Shown here piece by piece: positions 8,285 through 17,170 of a DNA stretch of 64,000 nt. The first letter of the stretch is position 1. Every line of letters begins with the position of its first letter. Origin of the DNA: Leptolyngbya boryana PCC 6306 (GTDB lineage Bacteria > Cyanobacteriota > Cyanobacteriia > Leptolyngbyales > Leptolyngbyaceae); the NCBI RefSeq assembly GCF_000353285.1, contig NZ_KB731324.1, positions 5,536,577 through 5,600,576 on the forward strand, written 5' to 3'. Both the position numbers and the translations under genes were made by a program. The notes below the pieces were generated by a model that made no database searches, was not told the DNA's origin, and was given only the letters and a program-made list of their open reading frames with translations.

Positions 8285-10171
8285 TCATCCTCGTACCTGT
8301 CCATTCTGCGTTGCCTCGATCGGTAAAAATCCACCCGCTTGCATTCTCCATAACTTATAGTAAGCGCCCTTCCGATTCAGCAAAGCATCATGCGTTCCAT
8401 CTTCAATGATGCGACCTTGATCAAACACCAAAATTCGATCGAGATGCGCGATCGTAGACAGCCGATGCGCCACCACAATCACCGTTTTATTATCCATTGC
8501 TAAATCCAGCGTCTCCTGGATTGCTTTCTCAGTAATCGAATCCAAACTCGAAGTCGCCTCATCCAAAATCAGGATTGGTGCATCTTTAAGAATCACTCGG
8601 GCTATAGCAATTCGCTGCCGCTGTCCCCCCGATAACTTAACGCCCCGTTCTCCCACCAAAGAATCATATCCCTCTGGCATCGGCACAATAAAATCATGGG
8701 CATGAGCTTTCCGCGTTGCCTCGATCACCTCTGCTTCCGTTGCATCCAAACGCCCATAGCGAATGTTCTCCCGCAACGTGCGGTGAAACAACGAAGGATC
8801 TTGAGGAATCAGGCTAATCTGCGCGTGCAGAGCATCCTGAGTCATATCCCGAATATCCACACCATCAATCAAAACTTGTCCCGATTGCGGATCAAACAAC
8901 CGCAAAATCAGATTCACAAAAGTCGATTTTCCAGACCCAGAAAAGCCCACCAGTCCAACCCGTTCTCCCGGTTGAATCGTAATCGAGAGATTGTCAAACA
9001 CAGGCTTTTCTGGCGAATAGCTAAACTGCACCTGCCGAAACTCAATCTGACCTTGCACAATGGTGGGCGCGATCGCAGTGTCTCGATCGACAATCTCGTG
9101 CGGTTGAACGATCGTGGAAACACCATTGATCACATTGCCAATATGCTCAAAAAATTCCAGAAATCGCTTGCTCAAATTTCGAGCTTCACTAATAATCAAC
9201 AGTGACAAACTCGTTGCCACCACAAAATCAGCCGCCGCAATCTTGCCCTGACTCCAGAGCAAGAGCGAATAGTAAAGCGTCCCAATTTTCAAAATCGCAG
9301 CAGAAATAAACTGAAACCAGCGAATTCGTTCAGAATACCAATTAGACTTTCTGACTTCGATTAGTTCACGCCGTAATTGCTCATTCAAATAACGGCGTTC
9401 AAACCCCAGACGCGCAAAAAGCTTAGTGCTAACCAGATTTGTTACCGCATCGACAATCATCCCGGTTGTTTCACTTCGAGCCGCAGCAGCACCACGAGCA
9501 TAGATTCGGCAACGAGTCGCAAGCCAGAAGGAAATACCAATAAACGCAACTGCCCACACTCCAACAAATGCCGCGAGAGGCGGATAGGCACGATAGAGCA
9601 ACACGACAGCAACAACATATCCCACAATCACCGGCAAAAATTCTGTGATTGCCATTTGCATCGTCTGCGTTACGCCTAAGGAAGCTTCACTAATCCGATG
9701 CGCCAACGCTCCAGAAAAACTACTACTGAGATACCGATGAGAATGCTGTTGCAAATAGGCATAGAGAGATCGAACAATATGTTGACGATGAATTGGATGG
9801 AGAATGGTTTGCAACAATCCGGCAGACCGTCCGAACACCACTTCTCCCACACTCAACGCGGCAAATAGCATCAACGGTTGTCTCACCGTCTCAAAGATCA
9901 GACGACTATCTCCCGTCGATCGCGTCACACTACGAATAATTTCCCCGATCGCATAGGGCAACATAATGCCGCAAGTGGAATGGATAATCTCCAGAACCAC
10001 CATTGCCACATACCACCAGCGAAACTGATTCACAAAATAGCAAATGAATCGAAACGCGGTGGTTGGTAAAGGGGGCGCTTCCGTAGCCCTTTGGAATGGT
10101 TGAGCAGAACGAGAATGTTTGAGGAAAGAACGGCGACTTGCAAAGCGAGAAAAGGCAACGCGGCGGTTCAA
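8285..10171 (-). CDS. ABC exporter, fused membrane and ATPase domains
   Basis: A 628-residue type I ABC exporter half-transporter. Residues about 45-340 hold six transmembrane helices, and the C-terminal ATPase has Walker A GFSGSGKST, signature [14 protein letters not shown] and Walker B LILDEATSSLDS, followed by the H-loop VAHRLST. It should act as a homodimer that exports a lipid, drug or peptide; the substrate cannot be inferred. The extended basic N-terminus before the first helix (about 40 residues) is longer than usual. The gene begins 13 bases downstream of the HAD hydrolase stop, so the two are likely an operon. Confidence 0.88.
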   Translation of the reverse strand: MNRRVAFSRFASRRSFLKHSRSAQPFQRATEAPPLPTTAFRFICYFVNQFRWWYVAMVVLEIIHSTCGIMLPYAIGEIIRSVTRSTGDSRLIFETVRQPLMLFAALSVGEVVFGRSAGLLQTILHPIHRQHIVRSLYAYLQQHSHRYLSSSFSGALAHRISEASLGVTQTMQMAITEFLPVIVGYVVAVVLLYRAYPPLAAFVGVWAVAFIGISFWLATRCRIYARGAAAARSETTGMIVDAVTNLVSTKLFARLGFERRYLNEQLRRELIEVRKSNWYSERIRWFQFISAAILKIGTLYYSLLLWSQGKIAAADFVVATSLSLLIISEARNLSKRFLEFFEHIGNVINGVSTIVQPHEIVDRDTAIAPTIVQGQIEFRQVQFSYSPEKPVFDNLSITIQPGERVGLVGFSGSGKSTFVNLILRLFDPQSGQVLIDGVDIRDMTQDALHAQISLIPQDPSLFHRTLRENIRYGRLDATEAEVIEATRKAHAHDFIVPMPEGYDSLVGERGVKLSGGQRQRIAIARVILKDAPILILDEATSSLDSITEKAIQETLDLAMDNKTVIVVAHRLSTIAHLDRILVFDQGRIIEDGTHDALLNRKGAYYKLWRMQAGGFLPIEATQNGQVRG

Positions 10172-10183
10172 TGCAGACTCTCC

Positions 10184-10855
10184 CTAGTTGTTGTCAAACT
10201 GTTGCAGAATGGCAGGAATCTCATTCAGATTGTCAATGGTGGCATCGGCGATTGGCTTTTCTAACCAATAGAAATCTTGTTTCCAAATCGTTTTCATCCC
10301 AACCCCTTTTGCCCCCTCAATATCTGCTTTTGGATGATCCCCAACAAAAACACTGTTTTGGGCAGTGGCTCCTAATCGAGCTAAAGCTCGCGAAAAAATC
10401 TCAGGCTCCGGTTTTCTGACTTGTTCAACTTCTGAGATGAGGATGGTATCAAAGTAATCTCGAATTTCCAATCCATCGATCGAACGATTCTGAACATGCC
10501 CTAACCCATTGGTCACAATCCCTAACAAGTACCCTTGTAGTTTCAACTGGTACAACGTTTCGGTGAGAAAAGGAAACGGAATACAATGCCACTGAAACTG
10601 AGTTTCGTAATCCTCAAGCAAAGCTTGCCAACGAATCGTCTCAATGCCAAATTCTACAACCAGGGCTTGATAAACCTGATCTTTCCAAACTCGACCATGA
10701 CAGTCTAGCTCAATAAATCGACTGACATAATCCGCTTTAGAGACGTGATTGAAAGAGCGAGAGAGTCGATCGTACTGGGCTGCAATGAACTGCTGAACCG
10801 ATGCATTGCGATCGAGCAAAGTATCATCCAAATCAAACAGAATTGATTTCACCAT
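10184..10855 (-). CDS. HAD-superfamily hydrolase
   Basis: A 223-residue haloacid-dehalogenase-like hydrolase. Motif I is FDLDDTLLDRN at residues 7-17, motif II is IVTNG, and motif III/IV are RKPEPEIF and VFVGDHPKADIEGA. The cap is of the helical C1 type, as in phosphoglycolate phosphatase and YjjG-like nucleotidases. The substrate is probably a small phosphorylated metabolite. It precedes the ABC exporter in the same direction. Confidence 0.88.
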   Translation of the reverse strand: MVKSILFDLDDTLLDRNASVQQFIAAQYDRLSRSFNHVSKADYVSRFIELDCHGRVWKDQVYQALVVEFGIETIRWQALLEDYETQFQWHCIPFPFLTETLYQLKLQGYLLGIVTNGLGHVQNRSIDGLEIRDYFDTILISEVEQVRKPEPEIFSRALARLGATAQNSVFVGDHPKADIEGAKGVGMKTIWKQDFYWLEKPIADATIDNLNEIPAILQQFDNN

Positions 10856-10984
10856 TTACCGCACAGCATCCCCTCGACGGTATTCAGCCGTAATGTCATC
10901 TAATTTTTGTTTCAAGTTTTCATCCAATTTGACCTTGATCGCTTTAAATCCAGTGGAAAACCAACGAATTCCACCGGATTTAAT
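10856..10984 (-). other. short open frame without a start codon (possible gene remnant)
   Basis: An open frame of about 42 codons ends directly before the HAD start codon. It reads FKAIKVKLDENLKQKLDDI and similar. It has no ATG, GTG or TTG near its upstream end. It could be the end of a decayed gene or noise; no family is recognised. Confidence 0.2.
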
Positions 10985-10997
10985 TCACATCACGTTG

Positions 10998-12536
10998 CTA
11001 TGCCGTAACAAAATTCTCTGTGTTCGACTTAGCTTCAATATTGCTCAACTTAGATTCGATCGCGGTTCCCTTAAAGAAATCAGGATTCGCTTCCGTGTAG
11101 AGTCTGTAAGGATTCTCAAACACGTAAGCTCTGAAGTCTGCTTCAGAAATCACGCCTTCTTCCACGAGTTCCCAACTTTCTGCCAACGGCAGCGTGATAT
11201 CGGGTACATCCCAGTGACCCACATCCGAAGAGTAGATCGCATTGATCTTCACACCCAACGGATTCGCTTTATCGTTGAAGGCTGCTGCGATCGTACGATC
11301 GTCAGATTCAGACCCAAAGAAGAACGGATTCACCCAGAGATCGCGGATGTCTTCGATGCTTTCAATGCCAGCCGCAGCAAAATCTTCTAACTCGCTACCC
11401 ACTGGATCGCGACTATAACGATTGAAGGATGCTCCGAGTACGGTGTGAGTCAGTTCCTCTGGGCTGAGATTGTAGCCTTTCGTGATTTCACCACCAAAGC
11501 GCTCAAACAACTGGTACAGTTCATTCGAGTTGGTCAGCGCCGGATTGTAGTTCTGGAGCGCTTTGATATTGCGCTTGGAGTAGCGATCGACGAGATGAAT
11601 GTAAACATGAGCGCCCCAATCGGCTCCGCCTTCTAGCATCGCAACGCGCAATTTCGGAAAACGTCGCGTTACTCCACCAAAGAACAATGCTTTTGCAAAC
11701 GCCTGCGATCCGTCTGCAAAGTGGCCAATGTGATTGTTCATGTAGTTACTAATGGAAGAACGCCCTGTCCAACCTTGGCTTCCATAGTGCGTGGTCACCG
11801 GAACACCCAATTCCACAACCTTTGCCCAGAATGGATCGTAGTCGTACTCGCTATCCAAGCCAAAAAAGTCAGTGTACGAAGCGTACTTCGCAATTTCCGG
11901 AAACTGATCCGGCGGATATTTATCTGCGATCGCTTTAATTGGTCGTCTTACACCACCCGGAATATTGATCACTTTCAAGCCCAAAGTGTTCACCGCAAAT
12001 TCGAGATCCGCGATCGCTTCTTCAGGTGTGGTCATCGTGATTCCAGCCACAGGTGTTAAGCGATCGCTGTACTTGCGATAGATATCTGCATGATAGTGAT
12101 TGATCGCTTTTTGCAGCGCCTGACGATGCTCAGGTTTTGCTCCTCCTGCTGCTAGCGCATTGTTTGGAAACAGCACAGAATAGTCTGAGCCTTGCTCCGC
12201 CTGACGTTCATGAAGCAACTCTGGTAGCGTGTAGGTTGCGAGATCCAGCGTGTTGCGCGTGACTCTTGCCCACCAGGGCGCTCTCAAAGTGCGATAGTAT
12301 TGCCGCTCTTCTGGCGTTTGCTGATACCAATCTTTTCCTTCAATTCTAGAATTCAACCGTGAATTCTCTGCCTTGCGTAACTCGTCTACTAAATGCGAAC
12401 CTCCATAGTTCGCAATATAATCCTCAAATGCAGGCGTAAAGTCATTGGTATGAACATCGGTGTCAATCACCGGATAATTGAGTTGGGCGCGAATCTTAGC
12501 AGAACGAGAATTATTCAGACGGCTATGCTCAACCAT
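10998..12536 (-). CDS. amidohydrolase (metal-dependent, amidohydrolase-2 type)
   Basis: A 512-residue amidohydrolase-2 family protein. The N-terminal motif VIDTDVHTND (residues about 23-32) corresponds to the DxH-type first metal site. Later family landmarks are GVPVTTHYGSQG, VAMLEGGADW and YSSDVGHWD, the last carrying the conserved catalytic Asp region. The substrate is unknown; relatives are decarboxylases or hydrolases of cyclic organic acids. The protein has only three internal Met and no Cys, like other proteins of this region. It is divergent from the SH3-like gene at 12906 and may be controlled from the 369-base gap between them. Confidence 0.85.
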   Translation of the reverse strand: MVEHSRLNNSRSAKIRAQLNYPVIDTDVHTNDFTPAFEDYIANYGGSHLVDELRKAENSRLNSRIEGKDWYQQTPEERQYYRTLRAPWWARVTRNTLDLATYTLPELLHERQAEQGSDYSVLFPNNALAAGGAKPEHRQALQKAINHYHADIYRKYSDRLTPVAGITMTTPEEAIADLEFAVNTLGLKVINIPGGVRRPIKAIADKYPPDQFPEIAKYASYTDFFGLDSEYDYDPFWAKVVELGVPVTTHYGSQGWTGRSSISNYMNNHIGHFADGSQAFAKALFFGGVTRRFPKLRVAMLEGGADWGAHVYIHLVDRYSKRNIKALQNYNPALTNSNELYQLFERFGGEITKGYNLSPEELTHTVLGASFNRYSRDPVGSELEDFAAAGIESIEDIRDLWVNPFFFGSESDDRTIAAAFNDKANPLGVKINAIYSSDVGHWDVPDITLPLAESWELVEEGVISEADFRAYVFENPYRLYTEANPDFFKGTAIESKLSNIEAKSNTENFVTA

Positions 12537-12905
12537 GATTTATTGTCCTCAATTCGTGTTGAGTGAATTACAAGCGAAGTTCACTAAAGCTTGCTTGTCA
12601 AGCTTACTCGTCTCTATCTGAAATGTTGTGTAACTTGGATTACAATTGTAAAATAACCTAACATTTAGATTATCTAATTGATTGAGGACAAAAAATCGAG
12701 ATGATATACTGCAAAATTTAGGACCGCAGAACGACATTGATTAAGTGCTAGCAGCTTAAACTCTCGCTGTACTTAGACTCTCGTCTCTGGTCATATTCGA
12801 TGAGACAATGATAATCGGTCGGGTTGGTAGCGCTTGTTGTTAGCACCCGTCAATGTTACTGATTTCATAAGCTACTGCTTCATTTGATTCAAGGTAGAGA
12901 TAGTT
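12537..12905. other. divergent intergenic region
   Basis: A 369-base gap between the amidohydrolase (minus) and the SH3-like gene (plus). It is AT-rich near the amidohydrolase start and probably holds both promoters. I see no strong repeat or RNA gene here. Confidence 0.4.
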
Positions 12906-13649
12906 ATGTTCAGAAGAAGAGCAGGTTTACTAATTTTTGGAATTGCTGTTCCCTTTAGCTTAGGGACAGGACTATACGCCGCATCACGGTTTGAGAACGT
13001 AGCCAGAGACGAATCACCTCCATCTTTTTCATCGCCCACTCCAGCGCAACGAGGATCTACTTATCCTCAGCGTCCATTTAACTTTGTTGATGATGCAGAA
13101 TCCTACCATGACTTTTATCAGTTCCGTCAACAACTGCGACAAGCAATTAGGCTACGAGATGCTAATTTCATTCGCTCAATTTCTGCACAAGACATCAAGC
13201 TCACGCTTGGACCCCCACAGACATGGAATGATTTAAATATAGATGACCCAAAAGCTCCGATCTGGCAAGAGATGGACAAAACTTTTGCTCTAGGTTGTCG
13301 TAGCAAAAATAAAGGTGAATCTTGGGTTTGTCCTAATATTTTTGTTGATTGGAATAGAGAATTAGATTCTTTTAATTATTTAGTTGTGGTGCAGGATAAA
13401 GTACCAGTTCACGCTCAAGCAAATACAAATGAGTTAGTCATTGGATTTCTGTCAAAAGAAATTGTGAAACTTGATCGTGAGGTACAAAAAGGAGCGCCAT
13501 TTAATTCTGGATGGATACGCATTATTCATCCTAATGGGCAGCTAGGCTATATTGAGAAGAAATTTACTTATTCACCAATTGGCTACCGCGCTGCCTTTGA
13601 AAGGGTGCCTAGCGGTTGGAAACTAGTTTTGTTTTTGGGGGGTGACTAA
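12906..13649 (+). CDS. secreted SH3-like domain protein
   Basis: A 247-residue protein with a signal peptide or N-terminal anchor (residues about 5-26) followed by a Pro/Ser-rich linker. The C-terminal third resembles a bacterial SH3-like domain: VVQDKVPVHAQANTNELVIGFL followed by WIRIIHPNGQLGYIEKKF. The central segment has two Cys (GCRSKNKGESWVC) that could form a disulfide outside the cytoplasm. The fold matches cell-wall or envelope-associated proteins of unknown role. The gene ends 15 bases from the truncated AlkB-like gene on the other strand. Confidence 0.65.
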   Translation: MFRRRAGLLIFGIAVPFSLGTGLYAASRFENVARDESPPSFSSPTPAQRGSTYPQRPFNFVDDAESYHDFYQFRQQLRQAIRLRDANFIRSISAQDIKLTLGPPQTWNDLNIDDPKAPIWQEMDKTFALGCRSKNKGESWVCPNIFVDWNRELDSFNYLVVVQDKVPVHAQANTNELVIGFLSKEIVKLDREVQKGAPFNSGWIRIIHPNGQLGYIEKKFTYSPIGYRAAFERVPSGWKLVLFLGGD

Positions 13650-13664
13650 AGAGAATTGCTGTAA

Positions 13665-14201
13665 CTATTTCCCTTTTGGCACTTGATGCAAGTGAGTCGA
13701 TTGGCAGCCGGGGCGCATCAAGAGCAGCGACCCATGCTGCAAATCAAAATACTGAATCGAGCCGTCCTGCTTGCGTTTGAGGCTAAATTTGCGGGTCGCA
13801 CCGAGGCTGACTGAGGAGATCGCAGGATCTTTTCCCATGCTGGCTTCATCATCAGAGTGCCAACTAATTGAGTCAGATCCAGAGCGATAGCGATTGCCGA
13901 CCGCAATGTGGAAACGATAGTGAGTTTTAGTTTCGATTTTATGATTGAGCCAACGCAAACAATCAGTCCAGGGCAAGGGTTGGAGTAGAACTGAGCCACT
14001 GTACAGATAGTCACACCCTGACTCCCCGTAGATTGTTTCTAATCGAGGCACAGGCAGCGTTTTACCGAAGATTCTAATCTGATGTTGTTGCCAATCAAGA
14101 TGCAAGCTTTGGTCATACAACCAATCGGCTTCTTCAACCGAAAGAAAACTGGGGTCATAATCGAATGGGACATCTGATTGATCGAGGAGTAGAAGTTGCA
14201 T
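13665..14201 (-). CDS. AlkB-like 2OG-Fe(II) oxygenase, C-terminally truncated
   Basis: A 178-residue protein of the AlkB dealkylase family, which repairs alkylated nucleic acid. It has the HxD iron motif (WHSDDE), a GATRKFSLKRK substrate-loop region and the distal His (HLHQVPK). It stops straight after QVPKGK, so the final strand with the RxxxxxR pair that anchors 2-oxoglutarate is missing. Neither of the other two frames restores that motif. The gene may therefore be inactive. It starts just downstream of the repeat array at 14241. Confidence 0.7.
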   Translation of the reverse strand: MQLLLLDQSDVPFDYDPSFLSVEEADWLYDQSLHLDWQQHQIRIFGKTLPVPRLETIYGESGCDYLYSGSVLLQPLPWTDCLRWLNHKIETKTHYRFHIAVGNRYRSGSDSISWHSDDEASMGKDPAISSVSLGATRKFSLKRKQDGSIQYFDLQHGSLLLMRPGCQSTHLHQVPKGK

Positions 14202-15083
14202 GATGCTTTACAAGGTAGAGTCTTGCAGACGAAGATTCATTTCTTGTCGCGTTCCGCGCTTTTTGTCGTTGCTTCCGCGCTTCGTGTCGTGTAGTTGAAT
14301 GGCTGTAGTGGCTGCTGAACTCAACTTTGAGCCATGTAGTATGATCATTTTTTCGCATTCCACGCTTTTTGTCGCGTGTGCCAACTTTGGCTTTTTCTTG
14401 ATTTTGTGAAGGGAGAAGTAATTGCTTAGAAATCTCCCTTGCCATCTCCTAACTCTTAATCGTTTTCAATCCTCACGACCTCATCGATTTTAGTTTTCCC
14501 TCTGTGAACATAGTTGTGTTTGTCTGGATCGATTTGGTGCTGTTGATGGTGCTGTTGAATCTTGTCGCGTCCGTCGCTTTTTGTCGTCGATCCTGCAATT
14601 AATGTCGGGCACAAAAAGGAGTCAAAAAGCTTACACCACCTGAATTACTAACCCATACAGCATCTTCTAGGAAGAATCCCGCAATTCCTGACAAAATCTT
14701 TCCCATAAAAATCTCTCGCTTTTTGTCGCAGAAATCTGAAAACGCCTTTGAAATAGGCGTTTTAGCAACAAGACATCCTCTTAATTGAGAATTAAACAAC
14801 ACAAAGCGCGGGACTGCCTATGAAAAACTCTTTCGTTCAAAATTCAGATGCTATAAGCATTTCAGCACTTAGACGACAAGAAGCGCGGGATCGACGACAG
14901 AAAGCCCCGAACTCGACACCTGATATCTCCAAAGTAATGAGTGCAATGAGTGTTTTTATCGAATCGAGCATTACGATCGAGATGGAATTCTAAACTAATG
15001 CCCGATTCGATAAGATTACGATCGTCAAACAAGCTTTACACCATCTCGAATCTGCTAGATTTAAGATAGGTACCCTCTCTTAA
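14202..15083. other. intergenic region with transposon-end-like repeats
   Basis: An 882-base gap between the AlkB-like gene and the end of the arylsulfotransferase-like gene. Its left part and right part carry oppositely oriented TTTTTGTCG-type repeats (see the repeat entry). The centre has no convincing gene; a 67-codon frame at 14599-14802 has no recognisable features. Confidence 0.5.
14241..14920. repeat. array of CGCTTTTTGTCG repeats, inverted at the far end
   Basis: The 12-mer CGCTTTTTGTCG occurs exactly at 14257, 14363, 14575 and 14717. Related units such as TTCTTGTCGCG and AATTAATGTCGGGC are interspersed. At 14874 and 14895 near-copies appear in inverted orientation (CGACAAGAAGCG, CGACAGAAAGCC). 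Multiple TnsB/TniB-type transposase binding sites of this general sequence flank Tn7-like and Tn5053-like elements of cyanobacteria, including type V-K CRISPR-associated transposons. The layout would suit a deleted, non-autonomous element. No transposase gene is in the window, and the exact termini and target duplication are not visible to me. Confidence 0.45.
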
Positions 15084-16415
15084 TCATAAGAAGGTCAACT
15101 GCCTTGAGAAGCAACGGGAATCCGAAATGTAGTTAGATCGACAGCTGCGATCGGGTGCTGCGATCGAGCAGTCCCCCCCCGGAACCCAATCGTAGGGAAC
15201 AGATTGTGCCCGATAGACCCAGTTGGATGAGAGGATTTTACCAGTCGGCAGGACAAGTTGCCCAAAATGCGGACTCACATACTCCCAAACAATCTCTCCA
15301 TCCGGTGTCACTTGAAAGATGCGTCCATACATTCCTTCATCAATCAGCGTGTTGCCATTAGGCAATCTTCTCGCACTGCTAATAAAAGAACTATGGAACG
15401 ACCAAACGGGGCGACCAGAATTTTCCCCGGTGTATTGCCACATAATTTCTTTGGTAATGGGATTAATCTCTAGCACTCGCGACCCAGAAAACATCCCAAG
15501 CGCGGCAGGTGGAAATCCAGCACTCCCCTGATTATCAAACACAAGTAAGTTTCCTGCACCCGGCAGCCCTTCTGGAATCAGGTGAGCATCGTGTTGTCCA
15601 CTAATTTGATCCACTGGACGAGGAATCGTGGGATTTTGAATGCGTCCGTGGGGGACATCGTAGCGATCGGGGAAATTGGGTCCCAATTGCCAAACAATCT
15701 TGCCCGTTGCTTTTTCGATAATCGCAATGAAATTCCCTTCACGCGCATCCACAATGATGTTGTCTGGATGGAAGCGATCGTCTCCCGCTGCAAACCAGTG
15801 ATTGTTTCCGAGTACATCCATGTTATTGAACGTCGCAAATCCGCCAGTACGGGCTTTGTTCTGCACAACAAACTTTTGCAGATAGGCAAACCCTTCTGGT
15901 GCGATCCCCAACTCGTGAAGATGTTCGCCCAATGTCCATTTCCAGACGATCTCTCCAGCAGGCGTAATCTCAAAAATTGCCTGATCGGTAATGGGTTCCG
16001 TACTGATTCCTGAAATCGGCTGCTCTACGGAACTCAAAATCAGAGTATTCCCGTTGGGAAGTCGTGTCCAGTCGTGATGCTGTCGAGCTGCGCCACCAGG
16101 TGCTTGTTCTCCCCATTGCCAGACGATGTTGCCTTCCCAGTCGAGTTCACCAATGGTTTTGTTATTAAAAATACTGCTCCAGGGTCCTGGTTCGGTGCTA
16201 GAGAGTTGCACTAGAATGTGTCCCCTTTTGCCATCAATCACATTTGGATTCAGGATTTCACTGGGAAATCCTAGATACGACCAAGTGCGCACTTCATTCC
16301 CATTATTATCAATTAAATGGCTCCTACCATCGGGTGAACCGAAAAGGACATACCCATTCCAAGCTCTCTCCGGATCGTAAATAGTAACTCCGGTCGGGAA
16401 AATACTGTAAGGTAT
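15084..16415 (-). CDS. arylsulfotransferase-like protein, probably frameshifted near the C-terminus
   Basis: A beta-propeller protein of the arylsulfotransferase (ASST/Arylsulfotran_2) type. Repeated blade motifs are GELDWEGNIVWQWGEQ, LPNGNTLIL, ITPAGEIVWKW and VTPDGEIVWEY. It would move a sulfate group between aromatic compounds. The first standard start is GTG at 16292, but the family N-terminus (FPTGVTIYDPERAWNGYV) is encoded upstream in the same frame back to an ATA codon at 16415, four bases after AAGGAG. Near the end a run of eight G (15173-15180 on the reverse strand) precedes an unusual Cys-rich tail. Removing one G gives a family-like ending (VDLTTFRIPVASQ) with a stop at 15095. It is third in an operon with an O-methyltransferase and an SDR. 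Confidence 0.7.
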   Translation of the reverse strand: MPYSIFPTGVTIYDPERAWNGYVLFGSPDGRSHLIDNNGNEVRTWSYLGFPSEILNPNVIDGKRGHILVQLSSTEPGPWSSIFNNKTIGELDWEGNIVWQWGEQAPGGAARQHHDWTRLPNGNTLILSSVEQPISGISTEPITDQAIFEITPAGEIVWKWTLGEHLHELGIAPEGFAYLQKFVVQNKARTGGFATFNNMDVLGNNHWFAAGDDRFHPDNIIVDAREGNFIAIIEKATGKIVWQLGPNFPDRYDVPHGRIQNPTIPRPVDQISGQHDAHLIPEGLPGAGNLLVFDNQGSAGFPPAALGMFSGSRVLEINPITKEIMWQYTGENSGRPVWSFHSSFISSARRLPNGNTLIDEGMYGRIFQVTPDGEIVWEYVSPHFGQLVLPTGKILSSNWVYRAQSVPYDWVPGGDCSIAAPDRSCRSNYISDSRCFSRQLTFL

Positions 16416-16426
16416 AGCGCTCCTTT

Positions 16427-17098
16427 TTAGTCCGAAATCACGCGTGCGATCGCGAGTCCGTCATAGCCCTTACTTCCCACCGTCTGAATCGTGGTTGCCT
16501 TGACTCGTGGTTCTGCTGCTAAGAGCGTATTAAACTGGCGAACACCCTGGATATTCTCGTCGGTGCTATTGGCATCAATAACCGCACCATTGCGGACAAC
16601 ATTATCGACAATGATCACACTACCGGGCTGAGTCAGTTTCAGCGCCCACTGGAAATACTGTGGAATATTAGCTTTGTCCGCATCGATAAATACTAGATCA
16701 AAGGGAGCTTGCCCTTCAGTCGCGAGCTTGGGTAAAGTTTTGAGAGCTTCTCCAACCCGAATTTCAACGACACTTGTGAGTCCAGCCCGATCGATGTTTT
16801 CCTGAGCCACTTCAGCATGTTTAGCATTGGCTTCTAAGGTAATCAGTTTGCCATCCGCAGGCAGCGATCGCGCTAGCCAAATCGTGCTGTAGCCCGCTAA
16901 TGTCCCTAGTTCTAGAATTCTGCGTGCGCCTTGAATTTGAGCTAGGATGTGCAGAAATTTTCCTTGATTAGGTGCAACATTGATTTTGGGGAGATCAGCA
17001 TCGATCGTCGATTGCAGAACTGCTTCCAGTGCCGGATCAGGCGGTACTAGGAGATCCGTAATATAGTCATCAACCGCTGTCCATTGAGTTTGAGTCAT
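16427..17098 (-). CDS. class I SAM-dependent O-methyltransferase (caffeoyl-CoA type)
   Basis: A 223-residue O-methyltransferase of the CCoAOMT-like family that methylates hydroxyls of aromatic substrates. Motifs are ILELGTLAGYSTIWLA (SAM binding), LITLEA, FDLVFIDADKAN (metal-binding Asp) and IIVDNVVRNGAV. I chose ATG 17098 because AAGGA lies just upstream; the frame is open to 17164. From this start the protein has no internal Met and no Cys at all. It lies between an SDR and the arylsulfotransferase-like gene on the same strand, suggesting a pathway acting on an aromatic compound. Confidence 0.88.
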   Translation of the reverse strand: MTQTQWTAVDDYITDLLVPPDPALEAVLQSTIDADLPKINVAPNQGKFLHILAQIQGARRILELGTLAGYSTIWLARSLPADGKLITLEANAKHAEVAQENIDRAGLTSVVEIRVGEALKTLPKLATEGQAPFDLVFIDADKANIPQYFQWALKLTQPGSVIIVDNVVRNGAVIDANSTDENIQGVRQFNTLLAAEPRVKATTIQTVGSKGYDGLAIARVISD

Positions 17099-17170
17099 AG
17101 AGTCCTTGCATAAATCGAATAAAAGACTAAGAATTGGGTTACCAACGTAAGGAGTTGAAACCATTTCGTT

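Noticed and set aside
14599-14802. 67-codon frame inside the repeat array
   Set aside because: Lies in repeat-bearing DNA and shows no family features; cargo of the possible element cannot be supported.
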